DNA from: DATAMF01 sp036260665
GTDB lineage: Bacteria; Chloroflexota; Anaerolineae; Aggregatilineales; Aggregatilineaceae
NCBI GenBank assembly: GCA_036260665.1
Contig: DATAMF010000542.1
Location: forward strand, 1 to 28,126
DNA length: 28,126 nt
Direction: 5' to 3'
Part shown: piece by piece, positions 8,289 to 16,050 of the stretch
How the letters are laid out: the number at the start of each line of letters is the position of its first letter
How positions within the stretch are numbered: the first letter of the stretch is position 1
Notes under the pieces: generated by a model
Seen by the model: only the letters and a program-made list of their open reading frames with translations
Told to the model about the DNA's origin: nothing
Databases searched by the model: none
Program-made: the position numbers and the translations under genes

Positions 8289-9299
8289 GTGGAAATCATT
8301 CGTAAGCGCATTTATGCTCGAGCGGGCCTGCTTGGGAATCCTTCTGACGGGTATCACGGGAAGACCATCGCGCTTAGTGTGCGGAATTTCTGGTCGGAAG
8401 TCGTGTTGTATGAGTGGGATGAAATGGAAATCGTGCTGGCACAACATGACCGCGCACGCTTCCGTTCCATCCATGATTTGGCGAACGACGTGGAACTACA
8501 CGGCTATTATGGCGGCATCCGGCTGGTCAAAGCCACAATCAAACGCTTTGTGGACTATTGCAAAGCGCAGGGATTGACGCTGCATAAGCAGAACTTCTCC
8601 ATCCGCTACGAGACCAATATTCCCCGGCAGGTTGGATTAGCGGGATCTAGCTCCATCATTATTGCCACGCTGCGCTGCCTGCTGGAGTATTATCAAATCG
8701 ATATACCGCTGGAAATCCAACCGAGTTTTGCGTTGGCGGTCGAAACAGAAGAACTGAATATCGCCGGAGGGCTTCAAGACCGTGTGATTCAGTGTTATGA
8801 AAACATCGTCTATATGGATTTTGATCTCAGCGAAGAGCGCCTGATCAACGGCTTGAAAACGTACGCCTACGAACCGCTGCATTTGACGTCCCAACCCCCG
8901 CTGTATCTCGCGATCCATACGGCGCTGAGCGAACCTACGGAGAATTTTCATAACGACTTGCGGGGCCGATTTATGCGCGGGGAGCAGTGTGTTGTGGATG
9001 CCATGAAACATTTTGCGGCGTTGGCGGCTGAAGGCCGTGAAGCACTCCACAATCATGATCATACGCGTTTGAGCAAACTCATGGATGAGAATTTTGATAC
9101 ACGCCGTAGTATTTGTCGTCTTCCAGGGTGGCAAATTCAGATGGTGGAAACGGCGCGACAATGTGGTGCGAGTGGCAAGTTTGCAGGGTCCGGCGGGGCA
9201 ACGATTGGAATATACGAAGATGAGGCGATGTTGGAGCGGTTACGCGTCGAACTCGCCCGGATTGGTTCCAGGGTGATTAAACCACAGATTTATCCCTAA
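8289..9299 (+). CDS. GHMP kinase, glucuronokinase-like
   Basis: 336 residues from GTG 8289. The GHMP ATP-binding loop IPRQVGLAGSSSII is at ~111-124, and the C-terminal motif KFAGSGGATIG near 300. Several blocks match what I recall of plant glucuronokinase: ARAGLLGNPSDGYHGKTIAL at the N-terminus, ELHGYYGGIRL, LQDRVIQ and MDENFDTRRSICR. That enzyme phosphorylates free D-glucuronate at C1, giving glucuronate-1-phosphate, which a UDP-sugar pyrophosphorylase turns into UDP-glucuronate. Placement straight after galU fits a two-step salvage route to UDP-glucuronate for polysaccharide. Another sugar substrate is possible, since GHMP kinases change specificity readily. Confidence 0.82.
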   Translation: MEIIRKRIYARAGLLGNPSDGYHGKTIALSVRNFWSEVVLYEWDEMEIVLAQHDRARFRSIHDLANDVELHGYYGGIRLVKATIKRFVDYCKAQGLTLHKQNFSIRYETNIPRQVGLAGSSSIIIATLRCLLEYYQIDIPLEIQPSFALAVETEELNIAGGLQDRVIQCYENIVYMDFDLSEERLINGLKTYAYEPLHLTSQPPLYLAIHTALSEPTENFHNDLRGRFMRGEQCVVDAMKHFAALAAEGREALHNHDHTRLSKLMDENFDTRRSICRLPGWQIQMVETARQCGASGKFAGSGGATIGIYEDEAMLERLRVELARIGSRVIKPQIYP

Positions 9300-9332
9300 C
9301 CTGAATTTGGATAAAACGGAGAATTGTTCAAG

Positions 9333-9357
9333 TGAGAGGCAGAACCCCTGCCTCTCA
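9333..9357. terminator. Hairpin between convergent genes
   Basis: A perfect 10-bp stem TGAGAGGCAG / CTGCCTCTCA with a 5-nt loop, placed 33 bases after the kinase gene stop and right at the end of the convergent DUF4012 gene. There is no long T-tract on either strand, so it is a probable but not classic bidirectional terminator. Confidence 0.6.
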
Positions 9358-9360
9358 GAC

Positions 9361-11403
9361 TTATTGGTAGATCACTTCAATCCATTCGTCGGTGGTCAGA
9401 TTGACGCGGAATTCAAGTACGGGCTGTTCAAGGGTGTAACTGGCATCCGGCTCTGGAGACGTATGCTGAACGCTGGCTCCGGCTGGAAGCTTGATGGTGA
9501 CGCTCACGTTCTCGTTCAAAGTTCCTGGCTGTTTCTGCAACAGCAACTTATAACGCCGATAGGGTCCGATTTTTTCAACGAGCACGGGCGTTGAATAGGT
9601 CAATTGATACCGCTCGCTGCTGTCATAGTCGATTTGTACCAACGACACATAGATCGTATGGGTTTCGGTTGAGACCTGAGTGGGATCGATGTCAAAGTTA
9701 CGAGCGCTGTCCAACTGGCTGCCTACGGGCGCAAAAAGTTGAAGCATGGTGTGATAGTTAATGTCGGTATAGTGAGCGGGACGCACGGCGGGATCGGACT
9801 CGGCCACTTGAGCAGAAAAATCATAAGCCACAGAAGCGCGGCTGTTCAATGATCCATCGGATAGAATTTCAACGTCGTAGGTCAATTGGCGAATTACGGA
9901 GCGGCTCGATTTGCTTCCGAGGTTAGCATCTGCAACCATCAGATAGTCGTACTGGGTACCGGGATCTTGTTTGCCTGCCCAACCTAGATCATCCGCGGCT
10001 TTGTTCAGGCTGGATGCATCCCCAGTGAAATAAATCATGATATGTTTTTCTTGAAGCGCCTGGAATACGGCGCGGCGAACATCCGCACTTCGTGACGAGT
10101 CAACTGAACGCCAATCAGCAAGTATTTGCTTATAAAGCGCTGCCACAAAGCGCTTATGAGGAAGATCACCTTCGCCCTCAGCGCGAATTTCGTAGACAAC
10201 ATCACGGAAGTTTTCAGGCGACACAATGACGTTATATTCGGGTAACGTGACGCTGCCTAATCCCCCCAAAATGTATTCAAACCCAACCATGTCAATCCCG
10301 ATTACGCCATCAACAGGCGACTGGGGATTATCGCCATTGTCATAATACCAAGCGGCCATTTCAGCCGTAGCTGGAAAGTCAGCATACCAACTGCCATCCC
10401 ACGCGGCATAAATAGGCTCACCGTAAGCAATCCACCAATCTGGAACCTCGATCTCCGAAGCCATTTGGGCAGGCGGCGGATTGGGGCTGGTTGCTGTCGT
10501 GGGGCTGTAGTCATAGTCCACAATCCGCCCATTACGAACTGTCATCCAGCCGTAGGTGCTGATATAGCCCCCCGAAGGGCGCAGTTCATCACTATTCTGA
10601 GCCAGAACGAGATAGGTTTCTGTATCTTCTAAACCCAGCGCCGCCGTGAGCAGTTCAGGCGAGTCAAGCAGCAGCGAATTAAGTTCCTGAATTTGATCAT
10701 AGCGCTGACTCAGACTATCCACCGTGACGAAAAGATCGACCGAAACATCGGCCAAATTCAATAGGTCGATTTTTTTCTGGGTAGCGTCTAACTGCGCTTG
10801 AGCATTAAGGAATTTACCACGTCCCAGACGTAGTAACTCAACCACCCGTTCGCCTGAAGATAATTGGATCTCAACTGCATTTTCGGCTTCGCTCTCTGTC
10901 AGAAAGCGAAAAGTTGGCTCCGCGCCATCTAACATCGCATTCGCGGCTTGAGTCAGTTCCTGCGCTACATCCAATGAATCTAAAGCAACGGCTAAATCCG
11001 CGCTCAAGAATTTAAACGGACGTAGTAAGAAGGTCTGCTTGCGTGCCGTACTTAGACTACTGTCCAAATCACGCATGCCAGCTTGAAGCTGTTGGAAGTC
11101 TTCTAGGGTGAGTTCCGTGCCCGGCTTATTATTAATCTCACTCAGAACACGATCCAAACTTTCCCATGAGGATTCAACCTGATTGCGGGCGTTGGTGACT
11201 AAGACAAGCACGCCCATGATCAAGCTGGCTGATACGCCCACGACCACAAGCAGCGTAATTTTCCAATTCAGATGCATCAGACGACGCTTGAAGCGCCTCA
11301 AGATACGAAAACGGCCCTTGTGTCGGCGGCGACGCCGATGTAATTGATGCTCCTGTTCGAGCGATGGCGCTAGAGGAGACGGAGTTTCCTGGTCACTCAA
11401 CAT
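9361..11403 (-). CDS. DUF4012 membrane protein of polysaccharide clusters
   Basis: 680 residues from ATG 11403; an in-frame GTG at 11409 is possible, but GGGTGAG sits five bases before the ATG. A basic N-terminus (HRRRRRHKGR) leads to one transmembrane helix at ~47-70, then a long helical extracytoplasmic part, then the DUF4012 core with ETYLVLAQNSDELRPSGGYI around residue 265 and a C-terminal beta-rich region. The family, frequent in Chloroflexota and Actinobacteria near exopolysaccharide genes, resembles LytR-CpsA-Psr proteins in its core pattern, but its reaction is not established. It follows the tyrosine autokinase gene after 24 bases on the same strand, so both are probably one operon for surface polysaccharide assembly or attachment. 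Confidence 0.85.
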   Translation of the reverse strand: MLSDQETPSPLAPSLEQEHQLHRRRRRHKGRFRILRRFKRRLMHLNWKITLLVVVGVSASLIMGVLVLVTNARNQVESSWESLDRVLSEINNKPGTELTLEDFQQLQAGMRDLDSSLSTARKQTFLLRPFKFLSADLAVALDSLDVAQELTQAANAMLDGAEPTFRFLTESEAENAVEIQLSSGERVVELLRLGRGKFLNAQAQLDATQKKIDLLNLADVSVDLFVTVDSLSQRYDQIQELNSLLLDSPELLTAALGLEDTETYLVLAQNSDELRPSGGYISTYGWMTVRNGRIVDYDYSPTTATSPNPPPAQMASEIEVPDWWIAYGEPIYAAWDGSWYADFPATAEMAAWYYDNGDNPQSPVDGVIGIDMVGFEYILGGLGSVTLPEYNVIVSPENFRDVVYEIRAEGEGDLPHKRFVAALYKQILADWRSVDSSRSADVRRAVFQALQEKHIMIYFTGDASSLNKAADDLGWAGKQDPGTQYDYLMVADANLGSKSSRSVIRQLTYDVEILSDGSLNSRASVAYDFSAQVAESDPAVRPAHYTDINYHTMLQLFAPVGSQLDSARNFDIDPTQVSTETHTIYVSLVQIDYDSSERYQLTYSTPVLVEKIGPYRRYKLLLQKQPGTLNENVSVTIKLPAGASVQHTSPEPDASYTLEQPVLEFRVNLTTDEWIEVIYQ

Positions 11404-11427
11404 CAACACTCACCCGCTTTTACCCTT

Positions 11428-13089
11428 CTAAGATGAGGATTTAGACTCATCGGAATAGTATTCATAATAGTATCCGCCATAACCACCGTAACCATACCGG
11501 CGTTCTTTGGGATTGACGGAGTTGAGGACAACCCCTTCTAAAACGACATCTAACTGTTCAAACTGCTCTTTGGTTCTCACCGCAGCGGCTCGACGTGTAC
11601 CGCCAGCTTCGAGAACGACGACCACCGGAATGTTCAAGGTTGAGGCGAGCACCGCGCTGTCCGCGACCACTAAGGCTGGTGGCGTGTCAAACAGGATAAT
11701 ATCCACGTTTTTCGAAGCGCCAAACTCTTTGAAGAGGTGCTGCATTGTAGCCGATCCCAAAACTTCAGTTGGGTTAACCGGAATCCGCCCGCTGGCAATA
11801 ACCCGCAATCCGGGAACAAAAGTTTCCTGGAGGCAAGCTGTGAGATCCACAGGGAAACCCTGGCTCTCATGGCCTTCCCGCTTATTCTGGTTCTCCTGCG
11901 CTGAAAGCAGCGTGGACAGACCGACGCTGTTATCAAGTTCGAAGATTTCATGGATGCGTGGACGCCGTAGGTCTGCATCAACGAGCAAAACGCGCCAGCC
12001 AGCCATCGCAATAGTTACAGCCAGATTGGCCACTGTAACACTTTTTCCTTCAGATGGTCCAGGGCTGGAAATAATAAATATCTTTTTTGCTCCTCTTTCA
12101 TTTGAGGAATAGAGCAAATTGGTCCGTAACGTGCGATACTGCTCGGATACGGGTGCCCCTGGATCATGATAGGTGATCAAACGGTTGGAATAGGAATCGC
12201 GGGAGCGACCGAAGCGAGTGACTGTGGCTAACGTCGGAAGGGACAAAACCTGGGTGACCTCTTCTGGTGTGTGAATAGTATCATCCAGATATTCTATGAG
12301 TAATGCAAGACCGACAGCGAGTGCAGCCCCTACCATAGCGCCTAATAATGTGTTCATCAGAACGCTGCTGCCCGTCGGTGAACCGGGGCGTCGGGCACGT
12401 TCAACGATACTGAGCGAGTTGGTACGATTTTGGATCGTCGTAATGGTAGTCTGATAGCCAGCAATATTGGACGATGTCTGGTTGATCCGATCAGCCAGAA
12501 CGTTGATTTGTTCTTGCAGCCGCTGAATCTCATCCCGATCCGTCGCCGCGTTAAGCTGCTCCTGAAGCAGTGAACGTTCACTCCGATTTTGCTCTAGTTC
12601 TGCCGTTAGCCGCTCGATTTCAGCACTCGCAGAATCAACAGTTTTTTGTTGTTCAGGAGTCAGGTTGCTGGGGCTATTCGAAATCAACTGCTGGGCCAAT
12701 TCGTTAGCCATAGAAGCAGCTAAAGCGGGATCGGTATATGTAACGGTAATTTGCAATAGCGATGTTTCAGCGATTACATTTGTTGTTACCGCACTTCCCA
12801 ATGCATCCGGCGTAATGGGATAATCGCCTGCTTCTACGGTAGCTTCAAGGACCTCATAAGTAGTGGCTATTACCGCATAGGTCTGGGCTAACTCCACACC
12901 GGTCTGAATTTGCGCTGAGTTTGGATTCGGTGATTCAATATACCCACCGACAGAAATCGTTACTGTAGCCTGATATTGTTCAGCCTGTTGGTTGCGAAAT
13001 AAAAAGGCTGCGGCACCCGCTAAAAATGCTCCTAGCAAGACCAACCACAGCCATTTTCTGAACAGATGGATATATGCCACCAACTCCAT
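11428..13089 (-). CDS. Polysaccharide chain-length determinant / tyrosine autokinase (Wzc/CapAB-like)
   Basis: 553 residues from ATG 13089 (MELVAYIHLFRKWLWLVLLG); the frame stays open to a TTG at 13158, but the Wzz fold starts at this ATG and GGGAAG lies just before it. Wzz domain with TM1 ~12-32, a periplasmic coiled coil ~150-225, TM2 ~245-266, then the BY-kinase: Walker A SSPGPSEGKS at 341-350, Walker A' LLVDADLRR at 369, Walker B ILFDTPP at 465. The tail carries eight tyrosines between 532 and 545, the autophosphorylation cluster. It controls polymer length and export by cycles of phosphorylation. No tyrosine phosphatase gene is visible in the window. Confidence 0.92.
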   Translation of the reverse strand: MELVAYIHLFRKWLWLVLLGAFLAGAAAFLFRNQQAEQYQATVTISVGGYIESPNPNSAQIQTGVELAQTYAVIATTYEVLEATVEAGDYPITPDALGSAVTTNVIAETSLLQITVTYTDPALAASMANELAQQLISNSPSNLTPEQQKTVDSASAEIERLTAELEQNRSERSLLQEQLNAATDRDEIQRLQEQINVLADRINQTSSNIAGYQTTITTIQNRTNSLSIVERARRPGSPTGSSVLMNTLLGAMVGAALAVGLALLIEYLDDTIHTPEEVTQVLSLPTLATVTRFGRSRDSYSNRLITYHDPGAPVSEQYRTLRTNLLYSSNERGAKKIFIISSPGPSEGKSVTVANLAVTIAMAGWRVLLVDADLRRPRIHEIFELDNSVGLSTLLSAQENQNKREGHESQGFPVDLTACLQETFVPGLRVIASGRIPVNPTEVLGSATMQHLFKEFGASKNVDIILFDTPPALVVADSAVLASTLNIPVVVVLEAGGTRRAAAVRTKEQFEQLDVVLEGVVLNSVNPKERRYGYGGYGGYYYEYYSDESKSSS

Positions 13090-13682
13090 ATTTGAGCTTC
13101 CCGTCCCCTTCACATAGCGCCCCGCTATGCCGCTTGAATTCAACGATATATTGACCAACCATTAAATATCAGGAAAGTGTAACTGTATCATTTGAAGATA
13201 GCAAGCACGAACATCAATTTCAATTCAATTGGGACGGGAGGATCATCCTGCGTTAACGCTAATATTTGTTGGTAAGGCGGCGAGATATTGAGTCTACCGA
13301 GGGCGCGCATAGGAGGTACTTACTCAACGAGAATCTATCAAACAACAGATCCTACAACTGTTAAGGAGTCTCTGTCAATCACGGAATGGGCTAGAATGAA
13401 AAAATGGGGATGGACAAGTTCTATAGACGTCTTCAGTGGAACACTCCAATGGGAAGATTAATCAGGATTCGCATCGCTTTTCGTGACACTGTTCTCTGAT
13501 GACGGTATCAGGGAACGATGTTATTCACGAAGCTTGCCTCAAGTTCTCCTCTCGCACATGTTCACCTTATATCTTCAACTGTCAGAACTGGAATTTTTGC
13601 CGCCCAATTCTCTATACATGAGGCGGAAAAATAGGTATACTCTAACTTCATAAATGGTAGAGTCCACAGTAAGAGGTTCATA
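13090..13682. promoter_or_regulatory. Divergent intergenic region upstream of the tyrosine kinase and the ATPase-helicase module
   Basis: No solid gene is seen here. The signals are a hairpin at 13491-13516 (arms GTTCTCTGAT / ATCAGGGAAC, loop of six) and a TATACT box at 13636-13641, about 40 bases before the first module gene, without a clear -35. An AGAGG ribosome-binding site lies just before ATG 13683. AGGAGG at about 13311 has no usable start after it. The hairpin may be a leader or attenuator element. Confidence 0.35.
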
Positions 13683-14732
13683 ATGCCTGATCAGCCACTG
13701 GTTGACGATCTCAAAAGATTGCTTGATACCTATCTCCAGCGTTCTCGCGCTACAGGCACTTTGATTGCCCAGTTAAAGAGCAGCAACAGCACGATCAACA
13801 AAACTAATCGCGCTTTAAACGACTATATGAACCAGAATACAAACCTTGATGGTTTGCTGCTGGAACAGGCTCAACAAGCGTTTGATAGGCTCCATTTTAG
13901 AGAAGGTATATCCGATCTGTTGATGCCTGATTTACGCAAGGAAGCAAAAGCCCTGACAGTGCAAATTGGTGCGCTCAAAGAAGCTGTCGCCGCATTGCAG
14001 GGCGATATGATCGACGTGATCCGGCTGGATCATGCCTGTCAGACATTTCAGAATACTCCCTTGCAAGATGCCGACCTCAATTCCCTGATGCCCGCTCTGA
14101 ATCAGGTGCTAGAGCAAGCGCAAACCCGATTAGGTAGTGAGTTTGGCGCAGCCTTGCGCGATGCGATGGCGGAAATGGGTATCGAGGTAGGCGGACGTCC
14201 GCCTAGGTTTGAGGTTGGAAGGTTCGAGATAGTAGCCGATTTCATCAACCGTTTTGCATCGATCAGCTATGGAAAAATACTGGTCGTTCCCAAAGTCAAA
14301 TTGAGCCTGGACGTGCTGATCAGGACCTGTCAATCAGAAACCCGAACCATCGAGGGCCGTAGCGAAGACAGCCACCGCTGGATCGAGCAGTTCTATCAGG
14401 CATGGGAGCTGGCGCGGCGTAAAAACGAACGAAGCACTGCGCGTGTTAATATTGTGGAATGTTATTATGAATTGGTTCTGCTGCGTCAGAATCGGACCTT
14501 TAATAATGCACCCAGCAAACGCAGTTTTGTCGATTACAGCCGTGCTCAGTTTATCTACGATTTTGATGAGTTTACTCGCCGTCAACGGTTGGTTTATCAG
14601 GGGCAGGTGGTTCATGCTCATGGAGCCACCAGAACCCAGGCGGAGAGTACCAGCAAAAGTATGTGGATCGTAGAGGGCAACAGCCCCCACCTGGGCCGGT
14701 ATGTTTCCGATGTCGAGTTCGTTAAGGGGTAA
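13683..14732 (+). CDS. Unrecognised protein, first gene of the ATPase-helicase module
   Basis: 349 residues, no family recognised. Residues 1-130 are rich in Leu, Gln, Asn and Lys with heptad-like spacing and look largely alpha-helical or coiled-coil (TYLQRSRATGTLIAQL, KALTVQIGALKEAVAAL). The C-terminal half is mixed, with aromatic and charged blocks: FEVGRFEIVADFIN, VVPKVKLSLDVLIRTCQSE and a final SKSMWIVEGNSPHLGRYVSD. No signal peptide, membrane helix, TerB-like or nuclease motif was seen, so it should be cytoplasmic. It is followed after eight bases by the first ATPase gene and is very likely in the same operon. It takes the place that TerB-like proteins hold in related systems, so it may be the sensor or adaptor subunit; this is inference from position only. 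Confidence 0.8.
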   Translation: MPDQPLVDDLKRLLDTYLQRSRATGTLIAQLKSSNSTINKTNRALNDYMNQNTNLDGLLLEQAQQAFDRLHFREGISDLLMPDLRKEAKALTVQIGALKEAVAALQGDMIDVIRLDHACQTFQNTPLQDADLNSLMPALNQVLEQAQTRLGSEFGAALRDAMAEMGIEVGGRPPRFEVGRFEIVADFINRFASISYGKILVVPKVKLSLDVLIRTCQSETRTIEGRSEDSHRWIEQFYQAWELARRKNERSTARVNIVECYYELVLLRQNRTFNNAPSKRSFVDYSRAQFIYDFDEFTRRQRLVYQGQVVHAHGATRTQAESTSKSMWIVEGNSPHLGRYVSDVEFVKG

Positions 14733-14740
14733 ACGCGACT

Positions 14741-16039
14741 ATGCTGCCAGAACCACGCCTTGCGCGTCAGATCATTGAAGTCTTGGGCCAGTCCGGTACG
14801 CCGCTTTCTAAAGGTGTCAGTTATTATAATGTGGGCAATGAATCCCTCCTTAACACCATTGACACTCACTATCTCGGTTCATTTTTGGCCGATGGCGGGG
14901 CAGTATTCAAGCTCGTCGTGGGAGATTACGGTAGTGGCAAATCGCATTTTCTGTACTGTGTGCGCGACCGGGCCTGGCAGCGGAATTTTGCGGTAAGCAA
15001 GGTGGACCTGAGTCCGAAAGAAAGCCCTTACGACGATCAGCGATTGGTCTATGCCGCCGTTGCCTCGAATATCATCTGGCATGAGTTGGGCAGCCAGAAT
15101 GAAGACGAGAATGGGCTGACGCGCTTTTTAGAAGGGACATTACGCCGTTTGGTCAATCCGCACGGCATGGACCTTGAAGACCCTGGCGCAGGCGAAATCC
15201 CGGAGGTGCGTGCTTTTTTTCAAACGCTGAGCGCTGTGCCGGTGGACAGCCTAAGCTTTCATAAAGCTGTCCAAGGTTATTTGGCGGCGCTGCTGCGCGG
15301 GCAGGAACTCCGCCAGGAATCGTTGCAACGTTGGCTGCACGGCGAAGTGATCACGCCGGAAGATACACGCGATCTGCGTCTGATCGGCGTCACCGAAAAA
15401 ATCAACAAAAACAACGCCTTCAAAATGCTGCGCTCGCTGTGTCAGGTCGTGCGGGCGATGGGCTACACCGGCTTGATTTTGCTCTTTGACGAAGGCGACC
15501 GCATGATGAGCGTGGGGGCAAAGTCTGAAAAAGTCGCTACCGACAATCTGCGCGAAGTCATTGATCGCTGCCGCGAGGATTTGCCTGGCGCTATGTTTTT
15601 GTATGCGGTGCCACCCCCGTTTGTTTATGATGTTGTGCCTAAGTATCCGGCCCTTCAACAGCGTATCCAGACTCCCGGTTATTTTTCGCGGACAAACCCA
15701 TTCAGCCCTCAAATCAACCTAGATCAACTGGATATTCCCGACGACCAACTGCTGCCCCAGATCGGCTATCGGCTGTTAGCCATTTTTGAAACGGCTTACG
15801 GCTTTCAGATGAATGCCGACATCCAGGCTCAAAACATTGCCCTGTTGTCGGAGGTCGCCTGTCAGTCTTATCTGGCGATCAGCCACCGCCGGTTGTTTGT
15901 CAAAACATTGGTGATCGAATGGTATCGCCAGAAAGAGCAGGGGGAGAGCGTGATCACGGCTGAATATGCTGAAGCCGCTATCCGAGGGCAAAGCGATAAT
16001 CTATTAGCGTTAATGGATGAAATGCAAAGGCCCTATTGA
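14741..16039 (+). CDS. BrxC/BrxD-type P-loop ATPase (DUF2791-like), first paralogue
   Basis: 432 residues. Walker A VVGDYGSGKSHF with GDYGSGKS at 61-68; Walker B LILLFDEGDRM with Asp250-Glu251. The GDYGxGKSH form followed by a long helical insert and hhhhDE(G/S) is what I know from the BREX ATP-binding family (BrxC/BrxD, PF10923), AAA+-type proteins. After Walker B come LREVIDRCREDLPGAMFLYA (a sensor-like strand) and YPALQQRIQ, in keeping with an arginine-finger region. It probably uses ATP to load or remodel a DNA-bound complex. No signal peptide or membrane helix. It sits 8 bases after the unrecognised gene and 11 bases before the second ATPase. BREX membership itself is not claimed, as the other BREX genes are absent. 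Confidence 0.85.
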   Translation: MLPEPRLARQIIEVLGQSGTPLSKGVSYYNVGNESLLNTIDTHYLGSFLADGGAVFKLVVGDYGSGKSHFLYCVRDRAWQRNFAVSKVDLSPKESPYDDQRLVYAAVASNIIWHELGSQNEDENGLTRFLEGTLRRLVNPHGMDLEDPGAGEIPEVRAFFQTLSAVPVDSLSFHKAVQGYLAALLRGQELRQESLQRWLHGEVITPEDTRDLRLIGVTEKINKNNAFKMLRSLCQVVRAMGYTGLILLFDEGDRMMSVGAKSEKVATDNLREVIDRCREDLPGAMFLYAVPPPFVYDVVPKYPALQQRIQTPGYFSRTNPFSPQINLDQLDIPDDQLLPQIGYRLLAIFETAYGFQMNADIQAQNIALLSEVACQSYLAISHRRLFVKTLVIEWYRQKEQGESVITAEYAEAAIRGQSDNLLALMDEMQRPY

Positions 16040-16050
16040 GGTAACATGCG

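Noticed and set aside
8637..9161. Long minus-strand ORF inside the sugar kinase gene
   Set aside because: The plus-strand kinase is clearly real with GHMP motifs; the antisense frame has no family features.
11507..12112. 201-codon plus-strand ORF inside the tyrosine kinase gene
   Set aside because: It is a low-complexity Ser/Thr-rich antisense frame of a well-supported BY-kinase.
13398..13461. Short ORF starting MKKWGWTSS in the spacer before the module
   Set aside because: About 20 codons, no Shine-Dalgarno and no recognisable product; probably chance.
13683..14732. TerB domain in the first module protein
   Set aside because: I could not see a TerB-like metal-binding Asp/Glu pattern; the protein is coiled and then mixed in character. 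A profile search is needed to exclude it fully.
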